Below, in pieces: positions 16,544-25,250 of a stretch of 29,907 bases of DNA (positions within the stretch are counted from its first letter, which is position 1; each line of letters starts with the position of its first letter). The DNA comes from RGDT01 sp964630925 (GTDB taxonomy: Bacteria > Planctomycetota > Planctomycetia > Gemmatales > Gemmataceae): NCBI GenBank assembly GCA_964630925.1, contig CAZVZK010000124.1:1-29907 (forward strand), given 5' to 3'. The translations under genes were made by a program, and so were the position numbers. A model generated the notes under the pieces. It saw nothing but the letters and a program-made list of their open reading frames with translations, was not told the origin of the DNA and searched no databases.

Positions 16544-18502
16544 ATGCCGAAACGCTCCCTCCCAGCCCGCCGACGCCTCTCCCTCGAGACTCTGGAATCA
16601 CGCGACCTGCTCTCCGCCACACCCCTCCCCACGCTCGCCTGGATCCCCAACGACACCCAGATCTCGCAGCAGTGGGGGCTCGTCAACACCGGCCAGAACG
16701 CCGGCAAGATCGACGCCGACACCGACGCCGACGCCGCCTGGAACACCACCACGGCCGCCCGCGTCACCACCGCCGTCGTCGACTCCGGCATCGACTACAC
16801 CCACCCCGACCTCTACCTCAACGTCTGGCTCAACGCCGGCGAGATCCCCGCCTCCCGCCGGGCCGCCCTATTCGACGCCGATGCCGACGGCAGGATCACC
16901 TTCCGCGACCTCAACGACGCCCGCAACCAGGGCGTCGGCAAGATCACCGACCAGGACGGCGACGGCCGCATCACCGGCATGGACCTCCTCCGCCCCATGC
17001 AGAAGGACGCCGCCGGCAGGGACACCGGCAAGGGCGGCTGGGTCGACGGCGTCAGCGACGACGGCGACAGGTGGGTGGACGACATCGTCGGCTGGAACTT
17101 CACCAACAACACCAACGACCCCCTCGACCGCGACGGCCACGGCACCCACACCTCGGGGACCATCGGGGCCATCGGCAACAACGGGGTAGGCGTGGCCGGC
17201 ATCGCCTGGGACACCCAGTTCATGGGCCTCAAGGCGTTCGACGGCAAGCTCGGCGCGTCCGTGGCCTGGATCGCCGACGCGATGGACTACGCCGCCGCCA
17301 AGGGGGCGAAGATCATCAACGGCTCGTGGGTCCTGGCCGGCCCCAGCGACACCCTCTCCCAGGCCCTCGCACGCATGCAGGCGAAGGGCATCATCGTCGT
17401 CGTCGCCGCCGGCAACCAGGCGTCCGACCTCGAGAAAACGCTGTACTACCCATCTGCCTACACTTACGACAACCTCGTGAGCGTGGCCGCCACGGACAGC
17501 AAGGACGCCCTCGCCGGCTTCTCCAACTACGGCGTCAAGAGCGTGGACCTCGCCGCGCCGGGGGTGAGCATCCTCAGCACCAACCCGGGTAAGAGCTACG
17601 GCCCACGCTCCGGCACGTCGATGGCCGCACCGCATGTCGCCGGGGCCATCGCCCTCGTCTGGGGCCTGCACCCGGGCTGGGGGTACCAGGCCGTTCTCGC
17701 CCAGGTGCTGTCCACCGTGGATAAGCTGCCGGCGCTCAACGGCAAGCTGGTCACGGGAGGCCGGCTCAACATCGCCGCCGCCGTCGGCGTGATCCTCCCA
17801 TCCACGACGCCGACGCCGGCGTCGGCGCCGACGGGGCCGGCGTTGGCGGTGGTGAACGCGGTGAACCTGGGCAACGGCGCGGCGAGCATGTCCACGGTCC
17901 GCGTGTCGTTCGCCCGCGCCGTCGCGGCGGGCACGTTCACCGCCGCCGACGTGACGCTGACGGGGCCCGGCGGGCAGGCCGTGGCCATCACCGGCGTCTC
18001 CCTGGCGCCGGGCTACTCGGGCGGCAACATCTTCGACGTCACCTTCGCCACGCAGACCGCGCCGGGCCCCTACGTCTTCAAGGCCGGCCCCGACGTCACC
18101 GACGCCGCCGGCGTCCGCATGGCCGCCCCCTTCTCCAAGGCTTTCACCTTGACGGCGCCGTCCCTCGCCGAGGTGACGGCGGAGGCATTCTCCGACCTCG
18201 CGTTGGCGGCGTTCGTTGAACAACAGGCCGGGCCGCGCGTGCAGGCGACCCACGCCACGGACGTCCTGCTGCCGGCGTGGATGTCGCAGGCCCCGTCCGG
18301 CCTGCCGGCGTGGAACGCCTTCGAGGCGCCCACGCCCGGCCTGCGGTTCACCCCGCCGCAGCACACCCGGACCGAGGACGTGTTCGGCAAGCCGTCCTGG
18401 CCGCAGACGATGTCGGCCCCCGCGACTCTGGATGACGATGGGCCGGAGGACGACACGTCGGTCATCGACGCCCTGTTCGCCGGCGGGTCATGGCAGGAGT
18501 GA
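16544..18502 (+). CDS. Exported subtilisin-like (S8) serine protease with LEPR-XLL-type N-terminus
   Basis: The 652-aa product begins with an Arg-rich stretch and RLSLETLESRDLLSA, a version of the LEPR-XLL motif typical of large secreted planctomycete proteins. The S8 catalytic triad is complete: Asp80 (VVDSGIDYTHPD), His199 (DGHGTHTSG) and Ser359 (SGTSMAAPHVAG), with VVAAGN supplying the oxyanion Asn. Between Asp and His is an insert with two EF-hand-like loops (DADADGRITFRDL and DQDGDGRITGMDL), likely calcium sites. Residues about 440-545 form an Ig-like beta domain, and the tail is acidic (DDDGPEDDTS, ending WQE). There are no cysteines. AAGGAGG at 16530-16536 gives a very strong start. 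The gene overlaps the SagC-like gene by 13 bp, so translation is probably coupled. Confidence 0.92.
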   Translation: MPKRSLPARRRLSLETLESRDLLSATPLPTLAWIPNDTQISQQWGLVNTGQNAGKIDADTDADAAWNTTTAARVTTAVVDSGIDYTHPDLYLNVWLNAGEIPASRRAALFDADADGRITFRDLNDARNQGVGKITDQDGDGRITGMDLLRPMQKDAAGRDTGKGGWVDGVSDDGDRWVDDIVGWNFTNNTNDPLDRDGHGTHTSGTIGAIGNNGVGVAGIAWDTQFMGLKAFDGKLGASVAWIADAMDYAAAKGAKIINGSWVLAGPSDTLSQALARMQAKGIIVVVAAGNQASDLEKTLYYPSAYTYDNLVSVAATDSKDALAGFSNYGVKSVDLAAPGVSILSTNPGKSYGPRSGTSMAAPHVAGAIALVWGLHPGWGYQAVLAQVLSTVDKLPALNGKLVTGGRLNIAAAVGVILPSTTPTPASAPTGPALAVVNAVNLGNGAASMSTVRVSFARAVAAGTFTAADVTLTGPGGQAVAITGVSLAPGYSGGNIFDVTFATQTAPGPYVFKAGPDVTDAAGVRMAAPFSKAFTLTAPSLAEVTAEAFSDLALAAFVEQQAGPRVQATHATDVLLPAWMSQAPSGLPAWNAFEAPTPGLRFTPPQHTRTEDVFGKPSWPQTMSAPATLDDDGPEDDTSVIDALFAGGSWQE

Positions 18503-19227
18503 GGCTGCCGTTGCGTCCCCGGCTGGCGTACCCGTTCACGGGGCTGGCGTCGTCGGGGCGCGTCCGCCTCGTGGCCGGCGAGGAGTTTCGCTTCACCCTC
18601 GCCGGCCCCGGATTGGACGAGTGGCTCCCCGCCTGGCTGCCGCTGCTCGACGGCCGCCGCACCCTCGACGAGGTACTCGCCGCATTGCCCGAGGACCGCC
18701 GCGCCACGGCGCGTCTGATCCTCGAACGCCTGCTCTCCGAGCGTGTCCTCATCGACGGCGAGCTGACCGCGCCGCCGTCACTGCCCCCGCCGCGTGTGCT
18801 GACCCAGGACCGTCTCGACCTCGCCGCGGCGCTCTCCTTCAACGCCGAGTGCCTGCGCGGCGAGTCGCCGTGGATGTGGGTGACGACGGGGCCGATGGGG
18901 CGCGGCTACGTCTCGCCGGTGTTCCTGCCGGACGACGGCCCGTGCCTCGCCTGCCTGCTCGGCCACTTCCGCCGACTCTCGCCCATGCCGGAGATCCACG
19001 ACGAGCTGATCGCCCACGTCCAGGCCGGCGGAAGAATCGAGCCGGTGCCGTTCCCCGGGCCCGGCGCCGCCGTCCTGGCCCGGCTCGCCGAGTGGAAGGC
19101 GTCTCTTCTCGCCGCGTCCGCCCCGGCCGCGTTCCGCCTCCATGTGCTGGAGGTTTCATCCCTCGAAGTGTCGTCGCACGACGTGGCGGCCGACCCGGAG
19201 TGTCCGGCATGCCACGGGCGGCGCTGA
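18490..19227 (+). CDS. SagC-like cyclodehydratase partner with RRE-like N-terminus (TOMM biosynthesis)
   Basis: This 245-aa protein resembles the E1-like cyclodehydratase component (TIGR03882, SagC/McbB type) that binds RiPP leader peptides and presents them to YcaO. Residues about 8-90 fit the winged-helix RiPP recognition element: LRPRLAYPF, a beta hairpin, then LLDGRRTLDEVLAALP and a second helix-strand. Residues 116-155 match the family (FNAECLRG, then VSPVFLPDDGPCLACLLGHF). Two CxxC pairs, Cys152/155 and Cys238/241, likely bind zinc. Most of the E1-like Rossmann region of longer homologues is missing, so it is a compact form. It starts inside the protease gene (13-bp overlap) and ends inside the YcaO gene (19-bp overlap). 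A GTG at codon 4 is an unlikely alternative start. Confidence 0.8.
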   Translation: MAGVRLPLRPRLAYPFTGLASSGRVRLVAGEEFRFTLAGPGLDEWLPAWLPLLDGRRTLDEVLAALPEDRRATARLILERLLSERVLIDGELTAPPSLPPPRVLTQDRLDLAAALSFNAECLRGESPWMWVTTGPMGRGYVSPVFLPDDGPCLACLLGHFRRLSPMPEIHDELIAHVQAGGRIEPVPFPGPGAAVLARLAEWKASLLAASAPAAFRLHVLEVSSLEVSSHDVAADPECPACHGRR

Positions 19228-20390
19228 GCCCGTTCACGGGCCTGTTCCGCGCGGCGGGGCCGCTGCCCCTGCTGCCGCACGACCCCGCCGTGTCGGCGTG
19301 GTCCGGCCTCCTGCCGCGCTGGGCCGGCTCCGCCGATCTCGCCGTCGGCGGCATCGCCCTGGACGAGGACGGCGCGAAATGGGCCGCGCTCGGCGAGGCC
19401 GCCGAGCGCTGGCAGCCGCGTCCGCTGCCGTGCGACCGCCGCGTCCTGGCGACGTTCGCCGATTGGCCGCTGAACGAGGCCGCCGTGCATCCGGCGTCCT
19501 GGGTGCTGTTCCACGCGGAGCAGTACGCTTCGCCGGGCTTCCCCTTCCGCCCCCTGACGGAGGCGACGCCGTGTCACTGGGTGTGCTGCCGCGACGCCTC
19601 CACGGGCGAGCCGATGTGGGTGCCGGAGGCGTTCGTGTACCTCCAGCCGCCGCGAGGCGCCCCGCCCCTGGAGGGGTGGGATCTCGCCCCGTCGTTCTCG
19701 GCCGGCCTGTCGGCCGGGCGGGGCGGGGTGCCGGTGCTTCTGCGTGGCGTGCAGGAGGTGATCGAGCGTGACGCCCTCGTCGGCGCGTGGTGGGGGCGGT
19801 ATCCGCTGGAGGGGCGGCCCGCCGAGGCCGTCTTCGCCTCGCTGCCGCGCGACCTCGTCCGCCGCGTGACACGCCCGAACCTCACGTGGCGATTCCACCG
19901 CATCCGGACGCCGTACTCCCCCCACGTCACGCTGGTGACGCTCGACGGCCCCGACCCGGCGCCGCTGTTCAGCGTCGGCAGCGCCTGCCGCGAGACGCGC
20001 GAGGCGAGCTGGACGAAGAGCATCCTTGAGGCGATCCAGGGCCGGCTGTACGTCCGCCACCTGCTGACGCTGCCGCAAGCGCCAGGCCCGCCGACGGACT
20101 TCGCCGGACACGCCGCGTATTACACCCTCCACCGGGGGGAGATCGCCCGGACGCCGCTGGCGCGCCCCCTGCCGCCCGAGGAGCCGGCGCCCGACGCGCC
20201 GCTGCCCGGCCCGGTGCTGGTGCGGATCGTGACCCCTCCGGGCCTGGCGCCGGGATGGCGCGTCCTGCGCGTGATCGTGCCGGGGATGCAGCCGCTGCAC
20301 GGTCACCACGGCTACCCGCTGCTCGGCGGCCCGCTGTGGGGCCGCCCCGCCGCGGAGTACCACGCAACGCCCCCGCATCCGTTCGCCTGA
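19209..20390 (+). CDS. YcaO-family cyclodehydratase (TOMM azoline synthesis)
   Basis: This 393-aa YcaO protein should use ATP to activate peptide backbone amides, so that Cys, Ser or Thr side chains cyclise to azolines. Family motifs in order: GEAAER at 62-67 and RGVQEVIERDA at 179-189 (ATP/Mg-binding Glu and Arg residues), SILEAIQGRLYVRH at 271-284, and VLRVIVPGMQPLHG at 352-365. The C-terminus YHATPPHPFA carries the Pro-rich end typical of azoline-forming YcaO enzymes. The frame is open far upstream to 18216, but MPRAALSPFTGLF at 19209, inside the end of the SagC-like gene, is the start at which homology-like sequence begins. With the preceding gene it forms a split C/D pair. No dehydrogenase (SagB-like) is nearby, so products may remain azolines. 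Confidence 0.9.
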   Translation: MPRAALSPFTGLFRAAGPLPLLPHDPAVSAWSGLLPRWAGSADLAVGGIALDEDGAKWAALGEAAERWQPRPLPCDRRVLATFADWPLNEAAVHPASWVLFHAEQYASPGFPFRPLTEATPCHWVCCRDASTGEPMWVPEAFVYLQPPRGAPPLEGWDLAPSFSAGLSAGRGGVPVLLRGVQEVIERDALVGAWWGRYPLEGRPAEAVFASLPRDLVRRVTRPNLTWRFHRIRTPYSPHVTLVTLDGPDPAPLFSVGSACRETREASWTKSILEAIQGRLYVRHLLTLPQAPGPPTDFAGHAAYYTLHRGEIARTPLARPLPPEEPAPDAPLPGPVLVRIVTPPGLAPGWRVLRVIVPGMQPLHGHHGYPLLGGPLWGRPAAEYHATPPHPFA

Positions 20391-20423
20391 CCCGGATCGC
20401 GCACCGACGGGAGACAAGGCGAG

Positions 20424-20471
20424 CCTCGCGGAGACAGAGCCACGTGCCCACCTGGGGAATCCGCCGCGAGG
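20424..20471. terminator. Candidate bidirectional terminator
   Basis: CCTCGCGG (20424-20431) and CCGCGAGG (20464-20471) are a perfect 8-bp inverted repeat around 32 bases, in the 85-bp gap between the convergent YcaO and cytochrome genes. Position supports termination in both directions; the long loop and lack of T-tract argue for caution. Confidence 0.35.
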
Positions 20472-20475
20472 GGAT

Positions 20476-22266
20476 CTACTTCTTCAGCCCGCGCAGCATC
20501 GCCTCGATCTGCGCCGCCCGCCGTGGCGGCGCGGCCGTGATGTCGATCTCCTCGCGGCCCACGCGGCGCCCCAGCGCTCGCTCCGCCGCGATCAGCGCGA
20601 ACGCCCGCGGCACCGGCGCCGGGTCGTTCATCGCGCCCAGGATCGTCGGCGTGTGCGCCGCACACCCCGGCGAGCGCGCGTAGGAGTCCACGGCCACCAT
20701 CCGCTCGATCATGCGCTCGCTCCGGAGCCACATCGGGCCTGCCGGCTTGTCCAGCCTGGCCGCCGGGGTGCCGGCCTCCGGCTCGATCGCCCGCCCCCAG
20801 CCCTTCCTCACCTCGTCCAGCGTCCACCGCACCGACCTGTCCAGGTGGCAGATGTTGCAGGCGTTGGGCGCGCCTTGAGATGCCGTCGCCCCGTCCACCG
20901 GGTCGGAGATGCGGTGCGTCCGCGACATCTCGTCGATCCCCTGGGTGATGCGTGGCATGTGGCAATCCAGGCAGGTGAGGCCCGCACCTGCCGGGTGCCG
21001 CCCGTGTGCCAGCGCCTTCTCCTCCGTGCCGTATTTGGGGTGGCAGCTCATGCACGCCTTGACGTGCCCCAGCACCGCGGGGCCGCCCGACGGCACCCCC
21101 GGCGTGTGGGGCTCGTGGCAGGCGACGCAGGTGATCTTCGAGGAGCAGTGGCCCGCGGCCATGTCCAGCGACTCCGCCGAGTTGCGCACCCGCGCCCCGT
21201 TGGGGTGCTCGCCGATGCCGGCCGCCGCGTGGCACTGGGCGCACACGCCCTGGCTCGTCGCCGGGTCGTCGCGCCTGCCCGTGAACGCCCTGTCCTCCCT
21301 CCGTGCCGTCACCCGCGCGTGCGGGCTCGTGGGGTAGAACGACGGCGTCTTCTTCTCCTGGGCGTGCTCCCGGCCGCCCATGTGGCAGCTCTCGCAGCTG
21401 ATCCCTGTCGTGATCAGGCCGGTCTTCGCGTCGAACCTGTACGGCAGCTCGGCGATCTCGGGGCGGTACGGCCTGACGCTCAGCCAGGGCGACAGCGCGG
21501 CGCTCAGCGGCCCCGCGTCGGGCGTGATGACCGCGTCGGGGAAGCCGGCGATGCTCGGCCGGAACGCCCGGTAGGCGTGGGGGTAGGTGTTGTGGCAGTG
21601 CAGGCAGCTGTGGTCGAAGCGGAGGATGCCGACCTTGTCGTCCAGCCCCCGCACCTCCGGCAGGCCGTCCTTCAGCGTCTCGGGGGCGTCGCCGGCCTCC
21701 GCGTCGAAGTAGGCCCCGGGCAGCCAGCGCCTCATGCGGAACCAGTAGGCGAAGGGCAGCTTGTGCTCCGCCGTGTACCGCTCGTCGGACGGCGGCTCGT
21801 CGCCCTCGAGCTGCAGCCCGATGTAGAACTGCATGAAGCGCGAGCCCACCGTGCGCGTCACCTTGTACACCGTCTTCTTCGCCCACGGCCTCGTGAGCGT
21901 CATCATGTAATCGCCGCCCTCGGAGGTGTGGAAGCGGACGGAGTGGCCCGGGCGCGGCTCCCACACCACGCCGGAGAAGTCACCCTTGACCGAGGCGGCG
22001 CTGGCGAATTGGTTCATGAAGCGGTGCGGGTGCTTCGACCAGCGGGCGTGCTCCGTCTTGTGGCACTCGGCGCATTTGTCGGGGCCGACGTAGTCGCCGG
22101 GGAGGATGTTGCTGTATTGCGGGTCCGGCCCGACGAGGGGCGGCCCGACGCCCGTCTCGCGCTCCGACCAGTCGGGGAGCCAGTCGAACCGCCAGGCACA
22201 CAGCCAGGCCGCCCCGCCGACGAGGAGGACGGCGAGCAGGGCGAGGACGATACGGAGGCGGGACAT
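20476..22266 (-). CDS. Membrane-anchored octahaem c-type cytochrome
   Basis: This 596-aa protein carries eight CxxCH haem-attachment motifs: CAECH, CLHCH, CESCH, CAQCH, CVACH, CMSCH, CLDCH and CNICH. An uncleaved N-terminal membrane segment (RIVLALLAVLLVGGAAWLCAW) should anchor it with the haems on the periplasmic side. The first motif, YVGPDKCAECHKTEHARWSK, resembles cytochrome c554-like multihaem proteins. The order and spacing do not show a clear hydroxylamine oxidoreductase or nitrite reductase signature, so the redox partner is unknown. The final 130 residues lack haems and are helical. ATG at 22266 has GAGGTG 7 bases upstream and TACAAT as a likely -10. No other respiratory gene is adjacent. 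Confidence 0.9.
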   Translation of the reverse strand: MSRLRIVLALLAVLLVGGAAWLCAWRFDWLPDWSERETGVGPPLVGPDPQYSNILPGDYVGPDKCAECHKTEHARWSKHPHRFMNQFASAASVKGDFSGVVWEPRPGHSVRFHTSEGGDYMMTLTRPWAKKTVYKVTRTVGSRFMQFYIGLQLEGDEPPSDERYTAEHKLPFAYWFRMRRWLPGAYFDAEAGDAPETLKDGLPEVRGLDDKVGILRFDHSCLHCHNTYPHAYRAFRPSIAGFPDAVITPDAGPLSAALSPWLSVRPYRPEIAELPYRFDAKTGLITTGISCESCHMGGREHAQEKKTPSFYPTSPHARVTARREDRAFTGRRDDPATSQGVCAQCHAAAGIGEHPNGARVRNSAESLDMAAGHCSSKITCVACHEPHTPGVPSGGPAVLGHVKACMSCHPKYGTEEKALAHGRHPAGAGLTCLDCHMPRITQGIDEMSRTHRISDPVDGATASQGAPNACNICHLDRSVRWTLDEVRKGWGRAIEPEAGTPAARLDKPAGPMWLRSERMIERMVAVDSYARSPGCAAHTPTILGAMNDPAPVPRAFALIAAERALGRRVGREEIDITAAPPRRAAQIEAMLRGLKK

Positions 22267-22302
22267 CGACGTTCACCTCGGCGGACGCGGAGCATGCGGG
22301 CC

Positions 22303-22308
22303 ATTGTA
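22303..22308 (-). promoter_or_regulatory. Probable -10 box of the cytochrome gene
   Basis: Read on the minus strand, this is CTACAATGG with a perfect TACAAT, 36 bases before the cytochrome ATG. No convincing -35 lies at 16-18 bases further upstream, so this is a partial promoter call. Confidence 0.4.
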
Positions 22309-22332
22309 GGAGGGCGGTCAGGGGGAGGCGCT

Positions 22333-22397
22333 TCACCCCTTCTTCGCCCGCCGGAACCCCTGCCCCAGCAGCGTCAGCGACTCCGGCGCGCCGTCCG
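22333..22397 (-). pseudogene. Duplicated 3' end of the beta-lactamase-like hydrolase gene (65-bp repeat, copy 1)
   Basis: These 65 bases are identical to 25251-25315, the last 20 codons plus stop of the hydrolase gene on the same strand. The match begins exactly at the stop codon and encodes DGAPESLTLLGQGFRRAKKG. Upstream of it (22398-22515) the sequence is unrelated to the hydrolase, so it is a fragment or an integration scar. The two copies are direct repeats flanking the WD40 kinase gene. Confidence 0.85.
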
Positions 22398-22515
22398 AGC
22401 TGCTCAAGGCGCTGGGCTGGATCGACTGCATCGATCCGGCGGGCTGGCGTGAGGCAAACATCCGCGTCGGGCGTAGTGCCGGCCACGTCCTCGATCAGCG
22501 TCACTCCACCCGGAA

Positions 22516-25188
22516 TCACGGCGTGCAATCCCAGATCTTCACTCGACCGTCCAGGCCGCCGGTCACGATCTGATTCCCGTCCGGGCTGAAACCAACGATC
22601 GGAATCGGGCCACGGTGTCCCACGATCGAGAGCCGCTCCGCCCCTGTCACCGTGTCCCACAGCTTGAACGTCCCGTCGTGGCCGCCGCTGAGGATGCGTT
22701 TCCCGTCGGGGCTGTACGCCAAACTCGCAACATCGCCGAGATGGCCCCGGAAGGACAATAACACCCGGTGTGACCCGGCGGCGACCAGATCGATCCGTCC
22801 CATCCGTTCGATGCGTGCCTCCCGTGTGCCATCCGGACTGAGGGATTTCCGGGTATAGGCGAGCGCCAGCCTCGTGCCGCTCTCACGCACGGCGCCCGCA
22901 GGCGTCTCCTCGCCCGAGCCCGCGTCCCACGCCTTGAACGCACCATCCGCGAAGGCGGCCATGATGTGCTTCCCATCAGGGCTGAAGTCCATGCTCTGGA
23001 GAGGGGACTTGTGCGTGTTGATCACGAGCCTCTCCTTCGTCGCCTCGGTGCTCCACACCCGGAGCGCCCTGTCGTCCGCCCCGCTGACAAGGCGCTTGCC
23101 ATCGCGGCTGTACGAGACATCATGAACGCAGAAGCGGTGCCCGATCAGGACGGACAGCTCCTCGCCGGTTTTCGCATCCAAGATCCTCACCGAGCCGTCA
23201 TGGCACCCGCAGGCGATCCGCTCGCCGTCAGGGGTGAAACTGACCCCCCACACGATCATCCATTCTCGGCGGGTCACGGTGAGCTGCTCCTGCCCTGTCT
23301 CCGCATCCCACAGCGTCACTTGCCCCCCCGAGCTCCCGTGCCCGAGGCCGCAAACGATCCTCTTGCCGTCCTGGCTGATCGCGATGCTCTCGATGGCTCC
23401 GGACGCCAAAGCGCGGGAATACTTCGCCTCCCCTGTCACGGCATCCCAGCGGACGAGCTGCGTTCTCCCGCCGACGATGAACTTCCCGTCAGGGCTGAAC
23501 ACCGCTCGCCCCGCGCCTCTCTCCAGGGTTAGGAGCTCCTTCCCCGTTGCCGCATCCCACACCCTCGATCCGCAAGCCACGCGGCGCCCATCAGGGCTGA
23601 ACGACACGCCGCTCTCGCACGGGCCGGGTGGTAGCACCGCCTCGAACTTCTCCTGCCCGGTCACCGCGTTCCATATCTTCAGCACGCCGGGGTTACTCAG
23701 CTCCCTGCGATCACCGCTGCTGCTGGCGAGCCACGCGCCGTCTGGGCTGAACGCCAGACCACGGATGTTGCCCGCGTGCCCCTTGAGCTCGTGGACCTGC
23801 AAGCCCGTCTGCACGTCCCACACCTTCAAGGACGGCGCCGCCCCCCTGGTCGAGCGTTCTCCGCTGGCGACGCGCTGCCCGTCCGGGCTGATCGCGACAC
23901 TGAAGATGAGCCCATCGTGCCCCGGCAAGGGGAGCGCCTTGCGGCGGCAAATGGCCCGGATGAATCTCGTCTCCCAACTCCCCTGGAAACGGGAGGCGCT
24001 GTCGTTCACGAGCGTCTCCGCCCGTAGCACGTCGTTCGCATCCAAGGACCGCAAGGCGAGATCAACCTGGAACGAATGGCGGATATCTTCCCCCCGCGCT
24101 TTTTCGGCGAGCGCCCACCAGGCCAACCCAGAGGCGACGGCCGTCCCGATGAGCAACGCCGCGACCATCAATGCCTTGACCGGCTCGCGCTTGCACCAGA
24201 TCCAGTACCGCTCGACTCGCCCCACGGGACGCGCCTTGATCGGCTCGCCGGCAAGCCAGCGGCCCAGGTCGTCGGCCAGCTCCTTCGCGGAGGCGTACCT
24301 CTTCCGCGGGTTCTTGTTCAGGCACTTTAGGCACACCGTCTCCAGGTCCGCCGGCACCGACGGGTTCAGCGTCCTCGGCGGGACCGGCTCCTCGCTGACC
24401 ACCTGCATGAGCGTGTCGAACGAGGTCGCCGCACGGAACGGCGGCCGGCCCGTCAGGCAGTCGTAGAGGATCGCACCCAGCGCGTACACGTCCGCCAACG
24501 GCCCCACGTCCTTCTTGCCCTCGGCCTGCTCGGGCGCCATGTACGACGGCGTCCCCATGATCGCGCCCGTCTGCGTCTGGCCCGACGAATCATCCAGCTT
24601 CTTGGCAAGGCCGAAGTCGGTGATCTTGGAGGTGCCGTCCGCCGTGAGCAGCACGTTGGCGGGCTTGAGGTCGCGATGGATGACGTGCGCCTCGTGCGCC
24701 GCCTCCATCGCCTCGGCCAACTTGCGGACCAGCGCCGCCGCCTCGCGCGGCGGCAGCGGCGTGCCAGAGAGCTTGCGGTCGAGCGAGCCGCCGGCGCACA
24801 GCTCAAGCGCCATGAAGGGCCGACCCTGGTGCGTGCCCACCTCGAAGACCTGCACGATCCCAGGATGCTGAAGCCGCGCGATGGCCTGCGCCTCCGTCTC
24901 GAACCGCGCCAGGTCGTCGGCACCGGCGTGCCCGCCCGACAGGATCATCTTCAACGCGCAGACGCGGTTCAACGCCACCTGACGGGCCTTGTAGACGACG
25001 CCCATGCCGCCGCGACCCAGCTCGTCGAGGATCTCGTAGCCAGGCGGCGCGTCGCCGTGGCCCGCGACTCCGACACTGGCCGGCGGGGTCGTCGCACCCG
25101 GATCGCCGGGCGGCAGCGTCGCCGTCGCGTCGGGGGCCGCGGGCGGGATCGTGGCGTCTTCAGACGCGAGAACAGGGCGAGGCTCCAT
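22516..25188 (-). CDS. Membrane Ser/Thr kinase with C-terminal WD40 propeller
   Basis: This 890-aa Hanks-type kinase has a Pro/Ala/Thr-rich N-terminus (1-48), then the catalytic domain at about 51-315: GRGGMG 58-63, Lys80, HRDLKPAN 171-178, DFG 191-193 and APE 218-220, all intact. One membrane segment lies at about 338-358. From about 425 to the end there are roughly ten WD40 blades with SPDGxxVASG and LKVWDxxTG-type motifs, ending VKIWDCTP; these probably form one or two propellers outside the cytoplasmic membrane. MEPRPVLASE at 25188 is chosen with GGAG upstream; the frame continues to 25443 but there overlaps the hydrolase gene antiframe. The gene lies 62 bp after the hydrolase stop and is flanked by the 65-bp direct repeats. 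Ligand and kinase targets are unknown. Confidence 0.92.
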   Translation of the reverse strand: MEPRPVLASEDATIPPAAPDATATLPPGDPGATTPPASVGVAGHGDAPPGYEILDELGRGGMGVVYKARQVALNRVCALKMILSGGHAGADDLARFETEAQAIARLQHPGIVQVFEVGTHQGRPFMALELCAGGSLDRKLSGTPLPPREAAALVRKLAEAMEAAHEAHVIHRDLKPANVLLTADGTSKITDFGLAKKLDDSSGQTQTGAIMGTPSYMAPEQAEGKKDVGPLADVYALGAILYDCLTGRPPFRAATSFDTLMQVVSEEPVPPRTLNPSVPADLETVCLKCLNKNPRKRYASAKELADDLGRWLAGEPIKARPVGRVERYWIWCKREPVKALMVAALLIGTAVASGLAWWALAEKARGEDIRHSFQVDLALRSLDANDVLRAETLVNDSASRFQGSWETRFIRAICRRKALPLPGHDGLIFSVAISPDGQRVASGERSTRGAAPSLKVWDVQTGLQVHELKGHAGNIRGLAFSPDGAWLASSSGDRRELSNPGVLKIWNAVTGQEKFEAVLPPGPCESGVSFSPDGRRVACGSRVWDAATGKELLTLERGAGRAVFSPDGKFIVGGRTQLVRWDAVTGEAKYSRALASGAIESIAISQDGKRIVCGLGHGSSGGQVTLWDAETGQEQLTVTRREWMIVWGVSFTPDGERIACGCHDGSVRILDAKTGEELSVLIGHRFCVHDVSYSRDGKRLVSGADDRALRVWSTEATKERLVINTHKSPLQSMDFSPDGKHIMAAFADGAFKAWDAGSGEETPAGAVRESGTRLALAYTRKSLSPDGTREARIERMGRIDLVAAGSHRVLLSFRGHLGDVASLAYSPDGKRILSGGHDGTFKLWDTVTGAERLSIVGHRGPIPIVGFSPDGNQIVTGGLDGRVKIWDCTP

Positions 25189-25250
25189 GAGAGCGGCTCC
25201 GAGGTCGAGTGTTTCTCGGATTCTATCGAACTCCCCTCGCCATGATGCCC

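Noticed and set aside
20476..22266. Cytochrome as a selenoprotein because of nearby selC
   Set aside because: The frame is complete without an in-frame TGA and all eight haem motifs are intact.
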